Counted from the stretch's first letter, positions 1 through 7,413 are shown. The stretch: 7,498 bases of DNA from an uncultured Christensenellaceae bacterium (GCA_910587805.1 CAJUNM010000055.1:1-7498); one strand, 5' to 3'. Notes: generated by a model from the letters alone, not told the origin. A program made the numbers and translations.

Positions 1-23
1 TCAGACGTGTGCTCTTCCGATCT
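1..23. other. Illumina TruSeq adapter remnant (artefact)
   Basis: The first 23 bases match the 3' end of the Illumina TruSeq read-2 adapter/primer, including its recognisable tail GCTCTTCCGATCT. They are sequencing artefact and not genome. Read on the minus strand they add the false residues IGRAHV to the end of the nifJ protein (plus two of the three bases of the preceding Glu codon), and they supply its apparent TGA stop at bases 1-3. The adapter lies exactly at the fragment end, so the assembled biological sequence starts at base 24. The identification rests on recalled adapter sequence and the match is full length. Confidence 0.97.
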
Positions 24-2748
24 CCTTTGCGCCGAGTTCGATAGCGGCTTTAACGTGCGAAATGAGTTCGGTCACGCGCGCGTTATATGCGAGTTTCATG
101 CCGTAGCCGTATTCCGCATTGTCCTCGAACAGCGAGTTAGCCCATGCCGGACCTTTGCCTTCGGCGTTTTTGGTGTAAGGGCAGGTGGGAGCGGATCCGC
201 CGTAGATGGACGAGCAGCCCGTTGCGTTTGCAACGATCATGCGATCGCCGAAAAGCTGGGTGATGAGCTTGATGTACGGGGTTTCGCCGCAGCCCGCGCA
301 CGCGCCCGAGAACTCGAACAACGGTTGCTTGAATTGGCTGCCCTTGACGGTTTCGGGCTTTACCTTGTCGGCAACGTCCGCGTACGGGAGCTTTTGCGAG
401 TAGTCGTAGTTCGCCGATTCCGCAACGACGATCTCGTCGAGCGGTTTCATTACGAGCGCCTTTTCCTTGGCGGGGCAGACGTTCGCGCAAGAGCCGCAGC
501 CCGTGCAGTCGAGCGGCGAGACCTGTATGCGATACTTGTAGCCGGTATCTTTGAGCTGTGCTGCCGCATCGACCGTTACGAAGCTTGCGGGGGCTTTGTC
601 CGCTTGAGCTTTGGTGGCAAGCACGGGACGCAAGCATGCGTGCGGGCAGACGAGCGAGCACTGATTGCATTGTATGCAGTTGGACGAGATCCATTGCGGT
701 ACGGTGGGCGCGACGCCGCGCTTTTCGTACTTGGTCGTGCCGCTCGGTACCGAACCGTCGGGCGCGAAAGCGGAGACGGGGAGCTTGTCGCCTTCTTGAC
801 GAAGTATCGGATTGATCACGTTCTTGAAGTAATCGTCGCCGCCTACGTCCGCCGCTACCGCGCCGGTAGTAGCCGTCGCCCAATCCGCGGGAACTTTGAT
901 CTCGACGAGTCCGTCAATGGCTTTGTCTACGCAAGCGTAGTTCATATTTACAACGTCGTCGCCTTTTTTGCCGTACGCCTTTTTGATCATCTGTTTCATG
1001 TAGCCCGCCGCTTCGTCGTAGGGGATAATGTCGGCAAGCTTGAAGAACGCGGCTTGGCAAACGGTGTTTACGCCTTTGCGCGCGCCGATCTCGTTGACTA
1101 TCTTAAGCGCGTTGATCGTGTAGAAACGCAGGTGTTTTTTGGCTATGGTCTGTTTCATGGCTGCGGGCAGTTCGTCGTTGAGCTGCTCGGGCGTCCAGTG
1201 GCAGTTGAGCAGGAACACGCCGCCGTCCTTGATGTCGTCGACCATGTTGTAGTGTGTGACGTATGCGGGATTGTGGCAAGCCACGAAGTCCGCTTGGTCG
1301 ATGAGATATGTGGATTTTATGGGTACGTCGCCGAAACGCAGGTGCGAAATGGTGAGACCGCCCGATTTTTTGGAGTCGTAGAAGAAGTAGCCTTGCGCGT
1401 ACTTGTTCGTGTGATCGCCGATAATCTTGATCGAGTTCTTGTTTGCGCCAACCGTGCCGTCGCTGCCGAGACCGTAGAACTTGCAGCGCACCGTGCCTGC
1501 GGGCGAGGCGTTGACGAATTCCGAGAAGTCGAGCGAGGTGTTGGTCACGTCGTCGTTGATACCGATCGTAAAGTGATTTTTAGGCTCTTTCGCATCGAGA
1601 TTTTTGTATACGGCGTTGACCATGGACGGATTGAACTCTTTGGAGCCCAAGCCGTATCTGCCGCCGATCACTTTGATATTGTTTCTGCCGCACTCGGTGA
1701 GAGCCGCGCAAATATCGAGATACAAAGGTTCGCCGAGCGATCCGGGTTCTTTGGTGCGGTCGAGCACGGCAATGCGCTTTACGGACGCGGGGAGCGCGGC
1801 GGTAAAATGCGATACCGAGAAAGGACGGTACAAGCGCACTTTCAAAAGACCGACTTTTTTGCCTTGCTTGGCGAGATAGTCGACGGTCTCTTCCGCGGCT
1901 TCGCAGCCCGAACCCATCATGACTATAACGTTTTCCGCATCGGGCGCGCCGTAGTATTGGAACAGCTTGTACTCTCTGCCGGTGAGCGCCGATACTTCGT
2001 CCATCATCGACTGAACGATGTCGGGCGTTGCGAGATAGTAAGAGTTTGCCGCCTCGCGGTTCTGGAAATAGATGTCGGCGTTTTGCGCCGTGCCTTTTTG
2101 GTGGGGATGATCGGGATTGAGCGCGCGCTGTTTGAATTCGCGTATGGCGTCGAAGCAACCCGTTTTTTCGGCGAGTTTCTTCATTTCGTCATACTCGATG
2201 CCGTCGATCTTGTCTATTTCGTGGCTGGTGCGGAATCCGTCGAAGAAGTGAAGGAACGGCACTTTTGCCTTGAGCGTGGAAAGATGCGCGACGAGCGCCA
2301 AGTCCATAGCTTCTTGCACGGAGTTGGACGCGAGCATCGCAAAGCCCGTTTGACGGCACGCCATAACGTCGGAGTGATCGCCGAAAATATTGAGCGCGTG
2401 CGCCGCAAGCGCGCGTGCGCTTACGTGGAACACGGACGGCAGCAGCTCGCCCGATATTTTGTACATATTCGGGATCATGAGCAGCAAACCTTGACTCGCG
2501 GTGTACGTGGTGGTGAGCGCGCCCGCTACGAGCGAGCCGTGGACCGCGCCCGCCGCGCCGCCTTCGGACTGCATTTCCGCAATGCGCAGCTCTTGCCCGA
2601 ACATGTTTTTACGTCCGCCGGTTGCCCATTCGTCGGCGTACTCCGCCATGGGCGAGGACGGCGTAATAGGGTAAATCGCCGCGACCTCCGAAAAAGCATA
2701 CGCCACGTGCGATGCCGCGGTGTTGCCGTCGATTGTCATCTTTACCAT
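24..2748 (-). CDS. nifJ: Pyruvate:ferredoxin (flavodoxin) oxidoreductase, C-terminally truncated by the fragment end
   Basis: This cytoplasmic enzyme oxidatively decarboxylates pyruvate with CoA to acetyl-CoA, CO2 and reduced ferredoxin or flavodoxin, using thiamine diphosphate (TPP) and three [4Fe-4S] clusters. About 908 genuine residues are present; the single-chain family is usually about 1,170-1,190, so roughly a quarter is missing. Visible in order: the N-terminal pyruvate/TPP domain with YPITPSSPMAE (24-34), E62 and R112 (equivalent to Thr31, Glu64 and Arg114 regions of the Desulfovibrio africanus enzyme); a transketolase-C-like domain from about 260; the gamma-type domain from about 420 (KFYGLGSDGTVGANKNS); the EKR motif (675-677); a two-cluster ferredoxin domain with Cys691/694/697/701 and Cys748/751/754/758; and the start of the TPP domain with Cys817, Cys820 and Cys845 for the proximal cluster. 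The fourth proximal ligand (near Cys1071 in the family) and the GDGW TPP motif lie beyond the left end. The start is the first ATG, 6 nt after GGAGG; a second Met at residue 4 is less well spaced. The apparent stop is adapter sequence. I see no sign of a real frameshift or pseudogene. Confidence 0.96.
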
Positions 2749-2754
2749 AAAAAA

Positions 2755-2759
2755 CCTCC
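2755..2759 (-). promoter_or_regulatory. nifJ ribosome binding site
   Basis: On the minus strand this reads GGAGG, six T residues before the ATG at 2748-2746. The spacing suits the first ATG and would be too long (15 nt) for the Met three codons further in, so it decides the start. Confidence 0.85.
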
Positions 2760-2790
2760 AAAGTTTATATAAATTTTTTTGTAAAATGAC

Positions 2791-2808
2791 GGTCGGAAAA
2801 ATCCAACC
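2791..2808 (-). other. Stem-loop at the predicted 5' end of the nifJ mRNA
   Basis: The minus strand reads GGTTGGA, a TTTT loop, then TCCGACC: a 7 bp stem with one G-U wobble. The nifJ -10 box predicts a transcript start near 2807, so the hairpin would sit almost at the first nucleotide of the message. Short 5'-terminal hairpins can protect messages from 5'-dependent decay; that role is inference here. It is not followed by a clean U tract, so it does not look like an attenuator. Confidence 0.45.
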
Positions 2809-2813
2809 TATCT

Positions 2814-2842
2814 ATTATATAACACAATATATACAAAGTCAA
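2814..2842 (-). promoter_or_regulatory. Predicted sigma-A/sigma-70 promoter of nifJ
   Basis: Read on the minus strand, TTGACT (2842-2837) and TATAAT (2819-2814) are separated by 17 bp. That is a perfect -10 box, a -35 box with one mismatch, and optimal spacing. The start of transcription would fall near 2807, giving a leader of about 58 nt before the ATG. The spacer is very AT-rich (alternating TA). I see no convincing regulator site overlapping it. Confidence 0.85.
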
Positions 2843-2876
2843 GACCTTTTGCGAGCATACGTCGGTTTTAGCGCGA

Positions 2877-2935
2877 ATTGCAATATAAAAACATGCGTAT
2901 ACGCCGCCGCGCGATTGACAAATTGCTTGCGCAAT
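2877..2935. promoter_or_regulatory. Possible operator: paired ATTGC/GCAAT palindromes between the divergent promoters
   Basis: ATTGCAAT at 2877-2884 is a perfect palindrome. ATTGC-TTGC-GCAAT at 2922-2935 is an inverted repeat of the same half-site lying inside the -35/-10 spacer of the gatC promoter. Their centres are 48 bp apart. This could be a pair of repressor sites, but the half-site is only 5 bases and the region is AT-rich, so chance is a real alternative. I do not recognise it as the site of a known regulator. Confidence 0.25.
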
Positions 2936-2943
2936 GATAAAAT
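2915..2943 (+). promoter_or_regulatory. Predicted sigma-A/sigma-70 promoter of the gatCAB-icd operon
   Basis: A perfect TTGACA (2915-2920), a 17 bp spacer and TAAAAT (2938-2943) form a near-consensus promoter. The TG at 2935-2936 adds an extended -10 element. Transcription would start near 2950, leaving a leader of only about 24 nt before gatC. That leaves no room for a T-box or other riboswitch, so the operon is probably expressed strongly and constitutively unless the inverted repeat in the spacer is an operator. Confidence 0.85.
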
Positions 2944-2962
2944 AATACGGTATAAATATATC

Positions 2963-2966
2963 GAGG
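2963..2966 (+). promoter_or_regulatory. gatC ribosome binding site selecting a GTG start
   Basis: GAGG lies 7 nt before the GTG at 2974. No in-frame ATG precedes the conserved GatC N-terminus, so this site supports the GTG as the real start. Confidence 0.75.
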
Positions 2967-2973
2967 TTTTGCC

Positions 2974-3267
2974 GTGAAAAAAACGATCGACGATAACGAC
3001 GTGGAACACATCGCGTCGCTTGCCGCGCTCGAGCTTTCCGACGAGGAAAAACAAGCGCACAAAAAACACTTGCAGAAAATGCTCGACACCTTCGAGGCGC
3101 TCGACCGTTTCGACGTATCCGACGTGCCGCCGACGGCGCATATATTGTCCGCCGTGAACGTATTGCGCGACGATATTGTCGCGCCGTCATATCCCGTAGA
3201 TGCGTTGCTCGAAAACGCGCCGCAGAGCGAGGACGGGGCGTACGTTGTGCCTCGGGTCGTTGAATAG
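2974..3267 (+). CDS. gatC: Aspartyl/glutamyl-tRNA(Asn/Gln) amidotransferase subunit C
   Basis: GatC is the small subunit that wraps around and stabilises the GatA-GatB interface in the tRNA-dependent amidotransferase. It has no catalytic activity itself. The 97-residue length is normal for the family. Family landmarks are present: VEHIASLAALEL at 10-21, an acidic/amphipathic helix at 22-45, LRDD at 64-67, LLENAP at 78-83, and the C-terminal VPRVVE at 92-97. Translation begins at GTG with a GAGG ribosome binding site 7 nt upstream. It is the first gene of the operon, followed after 9 bp by gatA, whose ribosome binding site overlaps the gatC stop. That overlap suggests translational coupling, which would suit a fixed subunit ratio. 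Confidence 0.95.
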   Translation: MKKTIDDNDVEHIASLAALELSDEEKQAHKKHLQKMLDTFEALDRFDVSDVPPTAHILSAVNVLRDDIVAPSYPVDALLENAPQSEDGAYVVPRVVE

Positions 3268-3276
3268 GGGGCGGCG

Positions 3277-4701
3277 ATGGAAATAACAAATTTGACATTA
3301 TGCGAGCTTTCGGAAAAACTCGAGAGCGGCGAATTAACTTCCGTACAAGCTACCGAGGCGTGCTTGGACAGAATAAAAAACACCGAACGACTGAACAATT
3401 TTGTCACGGTCTGCGATAAGCTCGCGCTCGACAGCGCGAAAAAAGCAGACGAGGCGAGAGCGCGCGGCGCGAAAGGCAAGCTGCTCGGCGTGCCGATCGC
3501 GATCAAGGACAATATCTCGACGCAAGGCGTTCGCACCACGTGCGCGAGCAGGTTTTTGTCCGATTACGTGCCGCCGTACGACGCTACGGTCGTTAAAAAG
3601 CTCAAAGACGCGGGCGCGATCGTTCTCGGCAAGACGAATATGGACGAGTTTGCCATGGGCAGTACAAACGAGAACTCCGCTTTCGGCGCGGTCAAAAACG
3701 TTCGCGACGAAAACAGAGTGCCGGGGGGAAGCTCGGGCGGTTCGGCTAACTGTGTCGCCGCCGATCAGGCGTTTGCGAGTCTCGGCAGCGACACGGGCGG
3801 TTCGATACGTCAGCCCGCGTCGTATTGCGGCGTGGTAGGGCTTAAACCGACGTATTCGGCGGTGAGCCGAAACGGGCTTGTCGCATTCGCATCATCGCTC
3901 GATCAAATAGGCGTGCTCTCGAAAAGCTGCGACGACGCGCTCGTCATGCTCGAGGCGATCGTCGGCAAAGACCCGTTCGACAGCACGAGCGCGGAGTATG
4001 TGGGTAAATTCGGCGCGCTCGACGGCAATGTCGACGGTATTACGATCGGCGTTGCGGACGAGTTCGCGTCGTGCGCGGACAAAGGCGTTCTGCAAAGAGC
4101 GAACGAGGCGATAACCGCGCTCGAGAGCATGGGCGCAAAGATAAAGCGCGTGTCGGTAAAGTCTTTCGACGCCGCGCTTGCGGTGTATTATGTGCTCTCG
4201 TCCGCCGAGGCGTCGAGCAATCTCGCGCGTTTCGACGGCGTTAAGTACGGCAACCGCGCTAAGGACTACAAAGACGTCAACGAGCTTTACAAAAAGTCGC
4301 GCACCGAGTTTTTCGGCGCGGAAGTCAAGCGGCGCATCATGCTCGGCAATTACGTGCTGTCGAGCGGATATTACGACGCATACTATTTGCGCGCGTCGAA
4401 GTTACGCACCGTCATAAAACGCGAGTTTGACGCAATACTGTCGGAATGCGACTGCATACTCAGCCCGACCGCGCCGACCGTTGCGCCTTGTTTCGGCGAA
4501 CAGTCCGACCCCGCAAAGGTGTATCTATCGGACATTTACACCGTTCCCGTCAATATTTGCGGTCTACCCGCGGTAAGCGTGCCGTTCGGAACGAGCGACG
4601 GGCTGCCCGTCGGCGTGCAATTGATCGGCAAGGCGTTCGGCGAAAGGAGTATATTGAATACGGGCAAGGCTCTCGAAAAATTCGCAAAGGAGATTCGGTA
4701 A
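3277..4701 (+). CDS. gatA: Aspartyl/glutamyl-tRNA(Asn/Gln) amidotransferase subunit A (glutaminase)
   Basis: GatA belongs to the amidase signature family. It hydrolyses glutamine and sends the ammonia through a channel to GatB, where misacylated Glu-tRNA(Gln) (or Asp-tRNA(Asn)) is amidated. At 474 residues it is close to the usual 480-490. The Ser-cis-Ser-Lys triad is intact: Lys77 in GVPIAIKDN, Ser152 in the GGSSGGS loop, and nucleophile Ser176 in GSDTGGSIRQP. These line up at a constant offset of two with Lys79/Ser154/Ser178 of Staphylococcus aureus GatA. The following GVVGLKPTYSAVSRNG stretch (185-200) and the C-terminal LPAVSVPFG are also typical. The ATG is preceded by an AGGGGG stretch (3266-3271) overlapping the gatC stop. 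gatB starts 1 bp after the stop. An ordinary amidase of the same fold is unlikely because gatC and gatB flank it. Confidence 0.97.
   Translation: MEITNLTLCELSEKLESGELTSVQATEACLDRIKNTERLNNFVTVCDKLALDSAKKADEARARGAKGKLLGVPIAIKDNISTQGVRTTCASRFLSDYVPPYDATVVKKLKDAGAIVLGKTNMDEFAMGSTNENSAFGAVKNVRDENRVPGGSSGGSANCVAADQAFASLGSDTGGSIRQPASYCGVVGLKPTYSAVSRNGLVAFASSLDQIGVLSKSCDDALVMLEAIVGKDPFDSTSAEYVGKFGALDGNVDGITIGVADEFASCADKGVLQRANEAITALESMGAKIKRVSVKSFDAALAVYYVLSSAEASSNLARFDGVKYGNRAKDYKDVNELYKKSRTEFFGAEVKRRIMLGNYVLSSGYYDAYYLRASKLRTVIKREFDAILSECDCILSPTAPTVAPCFGEQSDPAKVYLSDIYTVPVNICGLPAVSVPFGTSDGLPVGVQLIGKAFGERSILNTGKALEKFAKEIR
4686..4693 (+). promoter_or_regulatory. gatB ribosome binding site inside the end of gatA
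   Basis: AAAGGAGA, a near-perfect anti-16S match, lies within the last codons of gatA and 9 nt before the gatB ATG at 4703. Because the gatA stop and the gatB start are one base apart, ribosomes finishing gatA could reinitiate directly. Confidence 0.85.
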
Positions 4702-4702
4702 T

Positions 4703-6124
4703 ATGCTTAAACCTACGATAGGCTGTGAAGTACATTGCGAGCTCAAGACCGAAACGAAATTGTTTTGCGGTTGCAAAAACGAGTTCGGCGGCGATGCGAA
4801 CACGCATTGCTGTCCCGTGTGTTCCGGATTTCCCGGGACGCTGCCCGCGCACAATCGCAAAGCCGTGGAATTTGCGGTAAAGGCGGGGCTTGCGCTGCAT
4901 TGCAAGATAAGCGAGTTTTCCAAGTGGGACAGAAAGAATTATTTTTATCCCGATCTGCCCAAGGCGTGGCAGACAAGTCAATACGATCTGCCGCTTTGTA
5001 TAGGCGGGTACGTAGAGTTCGAGCTTGACGGCGAGAAAAAGCGCGTGCGGCTCAATCGTATACATCTCGAAGAAGACGCGGGCAAGCTCGTTCACGACGG
5101 CGGTATTTCGCGCGTGGATTACAACCGTTGCGGCGTGCCGCTCATAGAGATAGTTACAGAGCCTGACATGCATTCCGCCGAGGAAGTCGTTGCGTTTTTG
5201 ACCGAGCTTAAGAGCGTGCTCAAGTACACGGGCGTATCCGATGTGAAAATGCAGGAAGGCTCGCTGCGTTGCGACGTCAATCTTTCGGTATCCGAAAGCG
5301 AAAACGGAGAAAAACTCGGAACGCGCACCGAGACGAAAAATCTCAATTCGTTCCGTTCGGTCGCGCGCTCGATCGCTTTCGAGACGAGACGTCAGATCGA
5401 CTTGTTGGAAAGCGGCGGGGTCGTGGAACAGGAAACTCGGCGTTTCGACGATAACAAGGGGATAGGCTATGCCATGCGCTCGAAAGAGGATGCGCACGAT
5501 TACAGATATTTTCCGGAACCCGATCTTCTGCCCGTGGTCATGAGCGCAGCCGATATAAAAAGAATAGCGGATACCATACCGGAGCTTAAAGACGCGCGGA
5601 TAGCGCGTTATACCGAAAAACTCGGTTTGCCCGATTACGACGCGCGCGTGCTCACGGAAGACAAGGACGTTTCCGATCTTTTCGACGGCGTTGTAAAACT
5701 CGGTGCGGACGCCAAAAAAGCGTCCAACTTTATCATGAGCGAGGTTTTGCGGCTCGCAAAGTCGCAAAGTTCGGAAGACGTCGAGCTTAAAGTTTCCGCC
5801 GAACAGCTCGCCGAAATACTGAAAATGTCGGCGGCGGACGAACTGAACAATCTCGCGGCAAAACAGCTTTTGTCGTTCGTATGGGGAACAAACGTCGCGC
5901 CGCGCGCTATTGCCGCGGAAAAAGGACTGTTGCAATCCAACGACGAAGGCGAGATCAAGGCGGTATTCGATAGGGTAGTCGCGGACAATCCCAAGCAGAC
6001 GGCGGACTTTATCGCAGGCAACGACAAACTTCGCGGATACTTTGTCGGACAGATCATGCGTGCGTCGGGCGGGAAAGCCAACCCTAAGATAATAAATTCG
6101 TTGCTCGACAAGTTGAAAAACTGA
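4703..6124 (+). CDS. gatB: Aspartyl/glutamyl-tRNA(Asn/Gln) amidotransferase subunit B (tRNA-binding kinase/amidase)
   Basis: GatB binds the misacylated tRNA, phosphorylates the side-chain carboxylate of Glu or Asp with ATP, and amidates it with ammonia from GatA. Its presence usually means the cell lacks GlnRS, AsnRS or both. At 473 residues it is full length. Visible features: the opening IGCEVHCEL (6-14) with Glu9 and His11; a zinc-ribbon-like set Cys22, Cys24, Cys37 and Cys40 (FCGC and CPVC); the catalytic-cradle motif RIHLEEDAGK (119-128); RCDVNLSV (189-196); the KNLNSF motif (212-217); RSKEDAHDYRYFPEPDLLP (259-277); and a helical, YqeY-like tRNA-binding C-terminus from about 325. The usual IGLEVHVEL here has two Cys substitutions (positions 8 and 12), which I regard as minor variation. 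icd follows after 34 bp. Confidence 0.97.
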   Translation: MLKPTIGCEVHCELKTETKLFCGCKNEFGGDANTHCCPVCSGFPGTLPAHNRKAVEFAVKAGLALHCKISEFSKWDRKNYFYPDLPKAWQTSQYDLPLCIGGYVEFELDGEKKRVRLNRIHLEEDAGKLVHDGGISRVDYNRCGVPLIEIVTEPDMHSAEEVVAFLTELKSVLKYTGVSDVKMQEGSLRCDVNLSVSESENGEKLGTRTETKNLNSFRSVARSIAFETRRQIDLLESGGVVEQETRRFDDNKGIGYAMRSKEDAHDYRYFPEPDLLPVVMSAADIKRIADTIPELKDARIARYTEKLGLPDYDARVLTEDKDVSDLFDGVVKLGADAKKASNFIMSEVLRLAKSQSSEDVELKVSAEQLAEILKMSAADELNNLAAKQLLSFVWGTNVAPRAIAAEKGLLQSNDEGEIKAVFDRVVADNPKQTADFIAGNDKLRGYFVGQIMRASGGKANPKIINSLLDKLKN

Positions 6125-6158
6125 ACGGCGGAAACAATAAATAAGGAATCGATCGTAA

Positions 6159-7364
6159 ATGAAAAAAATAACGTATAAAACGCCTATAGTCGAAATGCAG
6201 GGCGACGAGATGACGCGCGTGCTTTGGGATATGATAAAAGATATATTGCTCGAGCCGCACGTGGAGCTTAACACGGAGTTTTACGATCTCGGCTTGCCCA
6301 ATCGCGAAAAGACGGGCGATCGAGTGACTGTCGATGCGGCGAACGCCGTAAAAAAATACGGCGTCGGCGTCAAGTGCGCGACCATAACGCCCAATGCTCA
6401 ACGCGTCGACGAGTACAATCTTTCGCAGATGTGGCTGTCGCCGAACGGCACGATAAGAGCTATACTCGACGGCACGGTGTTCCGCGCGCCTATACAGGTA
6501 AAAGGCATAACCCCGTACGTTCAGGGCTGGACAAAACCCATAACGATAGCGCGTCACGCATACGGCGACGTTTACAAAAACAGCGAGATAAAAGTGGACA
6601 AGGGCGCGGAGTGCGCGCTCGAGGTGCGCTATCCCGACGGCAGGCGCGAGAGCAAAAAGATATACGATTTTTCCGATTGCGGCGGCGTTATACAAGGCGT
6701 GCACAACCGCGACGATTCGATAGCGAGTTTTGCGCGCTCGTGCTTTAATTATGCGCTCGACACAAAGCAGGACGTTTGGTTCGGAACCAAAGATACTATA
6801 AGCAAAATATACGATCGTAGGTTTAAGGATATTTTTTCGGATATTTACGAGACGGAGTACAAAACGAAGTTTTGCGCGCTCGGTTTGAATTACGAATACT
6901 CGCTCATAGACGATTCGGTCGCGCGCGTCATTCGCAGCAACGGCGGATTTATATGGGCGCTCAAAAATTACGACGGCGACGTTATGAGCGATATGGTCGC
7001 GACAGCGTACGGCAGTCTCGCCATGATGACGAGCGTGCTCGTTTCGCCGGACGGCAATTATGAGTACGAGGCTGCGCACGGCACTGTCACTCGGCACTAT
7101 TACAGATATCTCAAGGGCGAAAAAACATCGACAAATCCCGTAGCGACGATATTCGCTTGGACGGGCGCGCTCGCGCGGCGCGGCATGACGGAAAGCAACG
7201 CCGAGCTTATCGGTTTTGCACAAAAACTCGAGCGCGCAACGCTCGATACGATAGAAAACGGGCAAATGACGGGCGATCTCGCGCCCATGTTCCATCGCGA
7301 CGGAATAACGCCCGAGAGTCTTACGTCCGAAGAATTTTTACGCGCAGTGGCAAAGCGAATATAA
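6159..7364 (+). CDS. icd: NADP-dependent isocitrate dehydrogenase, eukaryotic-type (subfamily II)
   Basis: It oxidatively decarboxylates isocitrate to 2-oxoglutarate and CO2, reducing NADP+; the enzyme is a cytoplasmic homodimer in this family. The 401-residue protein aligns almost end to end with human IDH1 by eye and not with the Escherichia coli type. Substrate residues keep human numbering: Thr77, Ser94, Asn96, Arg100, Arg109, Arg132 (in ARHAYGD) and Tyr139. Lys211 (human Lys212) and the metal-binding aspartates 251, 274 and 278 (human 252, 275 and 279) are intact. GTVTRHY at 308-314 holds the Arg-His pair that contacts the 2'-phosphate, so NADP+ use is expected. Human Lys260, another phosphate contact, is replaced within VIRSNGG, with Arg259 adjacent. 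The ATG has an AAGGA site 11 nt upstream, weaker and further away than those of the gat genes. It lies 34 bp after gatB with no clear promoter, so co-transcription is likely. The role is probably 2-oxoglutarate supply for glutamate synthesis in an incomplete TCA cycle; the last point is inference. Confidence 0.96.
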   Translation: MKKITYKTPIVEMQGDEMTRVLWDMIKDILLEPHVELNTEFYDLGLPNREKTGDRVTVDAANAVKKYGVGVKCATITPNAQRVDEYNLSQMWLSPNGTIRAILDGTVFRAPIQVKGITPYVQGWTKPITIARHAYGDVYKNSEIKVDKGAECALEVRYPDGRRESKKIYDFSDCGGVIQGVHNRDDSIASFARSCFNYALDTKQDVWFGTKDTISKIYDRRFKDIFSDIYETEYKTKFCALGLNYEYSLIDDSVARVIRSNGGFIWALKNYDGDVMSDMVATAYGSLAMMTSVLVSPDGNYEYEAAHGTVTRHYYRYLKGEKTSTNPVATIFAWTGALARRGMTESNAELIGFAQKLERATLDTIENGQMTGDLAPMFHRDGITPESLTSEEFLRAVAKRI

Positions 7365-7376
7365 TATAAAAAAGGT

Positions 7377-7413
7377 AGCCGCTTGCGCGCTCCGAAGAGG
7401 TTGCATAGCGGCT
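7377..7413 (+). repeat. Imperfect inverted repeat / possible RNA hairpin downstream of icd
   Basis: AGCCGCT at 7377-7383 pairs with AGCGGCT at 7407-7413. The stem continues, past one bulged T at 7406, with TGC/GCA, and an internal CTC-CGAA-GAG mini-hairpin lies at 7390-7399. It begins 12 bases after the icd stop. The bases that follow have scattered T residues rather than a run, so a standard intrinsic terminator is not supported. It could stabilise the 3' end of the operon message or belong to a small RNA. Confidence 0.35.

Noticed and set aside
7..2772. A 921-codon open frame on the plus strand antisense to nifJ
   Set aside because: Its start lies in the adapter, its product is Arg/Val-rich with no family motif, and it mirrors the strong codon bias of nifJ on the other strand. 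It is a compositional shadow.
2814..2842. Rex-type redox operator overlapping the nifJ promoter
   Set aside because: The spacer contains TTGT and TTAT-like pieces, but not a symmetric TTGTTAA-N4-TTAACAA arrangement. The apparent symmetry is simple TA alternation.
2944..2973. T-box or other riboswitch leader for the gat operon
   Set aside because: The strong promoter leaves only about 24 nt of leader, far too short for a T-box, and no specifier or antiterminator motif is visible.
6113..6142. A separate promoter for icd (TTGAAA-17-AATAAA)
   Set aside because: The -10 matches only four of six bases and the -35 lies in gatB coding sequence. It is much weaker than the two promoters in the divergent region.
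4550..6274. A 574-codon open frame on the minus strand across gatB
   Set aside because: It overlaps three well-supported genes, has no ribosome binding site or recognisable domain, and is explained by codon bias of gatB.
6084..7295. A 403-codon open frame antisense to icd
   Set aside because: The protein is low in recognisable structure and rich in Arg/Ala/Val, with every codon opposite a highly conserved IDH sequence. It is a shadow frame.
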